From Erysipelotrichaceae bacterium (GTDB taxonomy: Bacteria; Bacillota_I; Bacilli_A; Erysipelotrichales; Erysipelotrichaceae): 13,133 nt of DNA. A program made the translations under genes and the position numbers. Location: contig JABUSI010000320.1 of NCBI GenBank assembly GCA_021442745.1, forward strand, positions 1 to 13,133. The letters are read 5' to 3'. The notes beneath the pieces were generated by a model. That model made no database searches and had not been told where the DNA came from. It saw only the letters and a list, made by a program, of their open reading frames with translations. Below, piece after piece: positions 12,947-13,133 of this stretch; the stretch's first letter is position 1; every line of letters starts with the position of its first letter.

Positions 12947-13133
12947 CTTCTGGCTTTTATAAGAGATTTCCAGGTAGCGGTATATGTTTACGTACCACAT
13001 AACCAGGGTGGATGCGGTAAACAAAAGCGCAAATGTATACCATTGAACGGTATTGTTGTGAAAGGCAACACAGATGATAAATATGCAGTTCAGACCGTAG
13101 ATGGAGATCGTTCGGTATGCGCGCGATACGGTG
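12929..13133 (-). CDS. C-terminal end of an unidentified membrane protein
   Basis: On the minus strand a frame enters from the window edge and stops at 12929-12931, giving 67 residues. It has two hydrophobic segments, one with SIYGLNCIFIICVAF and one with YTFALLFTASTLVMWYV, then a charged cytoplasmic-type tail NIYRYLEISYKSQKKEESE. The other minus-strand frames I translated are broken or uncharacteristic. The 5' part lies outside the window, so no family can be assigned. Confidence 0.6.
   Translation of the reverse strand, partial: TVSRAYRTISIYGLNCIFIICVAFHNNTVQWYTFALLFTASTLVMWYVNIYRYLEISYKSQKKEESE

Overview
The window looks like a chromosomal segment of a low-to-mid GC Firmicute (Bacillota). 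Evidence is the strong AGGAGG-type ribosome binding sites, tightly packed co-directional operons, a chromosomal TraX-like protein and an energy-coupling-factor (ECF) vitamin/nutrient transporter. An anaerobic gut or oral member of Erysipelotrichia or Clostridia is my best guess, but this is inference: no rRNA or other taxonomic marker is present. No stretch over 300 bases lacks a gene, and I see no tRNA, rRNA, insertion sequence, phage gene or CRISPR array.

Layout. (1) 2-2169, plus strand: the end of a TraX-family membrane protein, trmL (tRNA wobble 2'-O-methyltransferase), an unrecognised four-helix membrane protein, a 50-residue membrane peptide behind its own extended -10 promoter, and a RidA enzyme with an unusual seven-cysteine tail. 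A bidirectional terminator follows. (2) 2221-9839: a divergent locus. On the minus strand is a TudS-related (DUF523-type) putative desulfidase. On the plus strand is a roughly 6.9 kb operon: ECF S component, EcfT, two EcfA ATPases, a uridine-phosphorylase-like enzyme, a TenA-like protein, a nucleoside hydrolase and an L-fucose/arabinose isomerase-like enzyme, closed by a clean intrinsic terminator. (3) 9825-11156, minus strand: a polytopic membrane protein with a C-terminal LuxR-type DNA-binding domain. (4) 11214-12946, plus strand: a promoter, a small membrane protein, a YqhD/BdhA-type iron alcohol dehydrogenase and a DUF1653 protein, then a bidirectional terminator facing the end of another membrane protein gene.

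The most interesting unit is (2). Its S component and TudS-like protein resemble a pair I recall from C. difficile (the CD3073 and CD3072 families). Here they sit with four catabolic enzymes: two that break N-glycosidic bonds, a TenA-fold hydrolase and a sugar-isomerase-fold enzyme. The simplest reading is uptake and dismantling of a nucleoside-like compound, possibly sulfur-containing (for example a thionucleoside), with release of base and pentose. The substrate is not established. Several enzymes have changes at positions that normally define the family (TenA Asp to Asn, nucleoside hydrolase His to Ala, one EcfA with no LSGGQ), which suits a specialised substrate. The divergent promoter region carries a 7-bp-arm palindrome on the -10 box, a likely repressor site.
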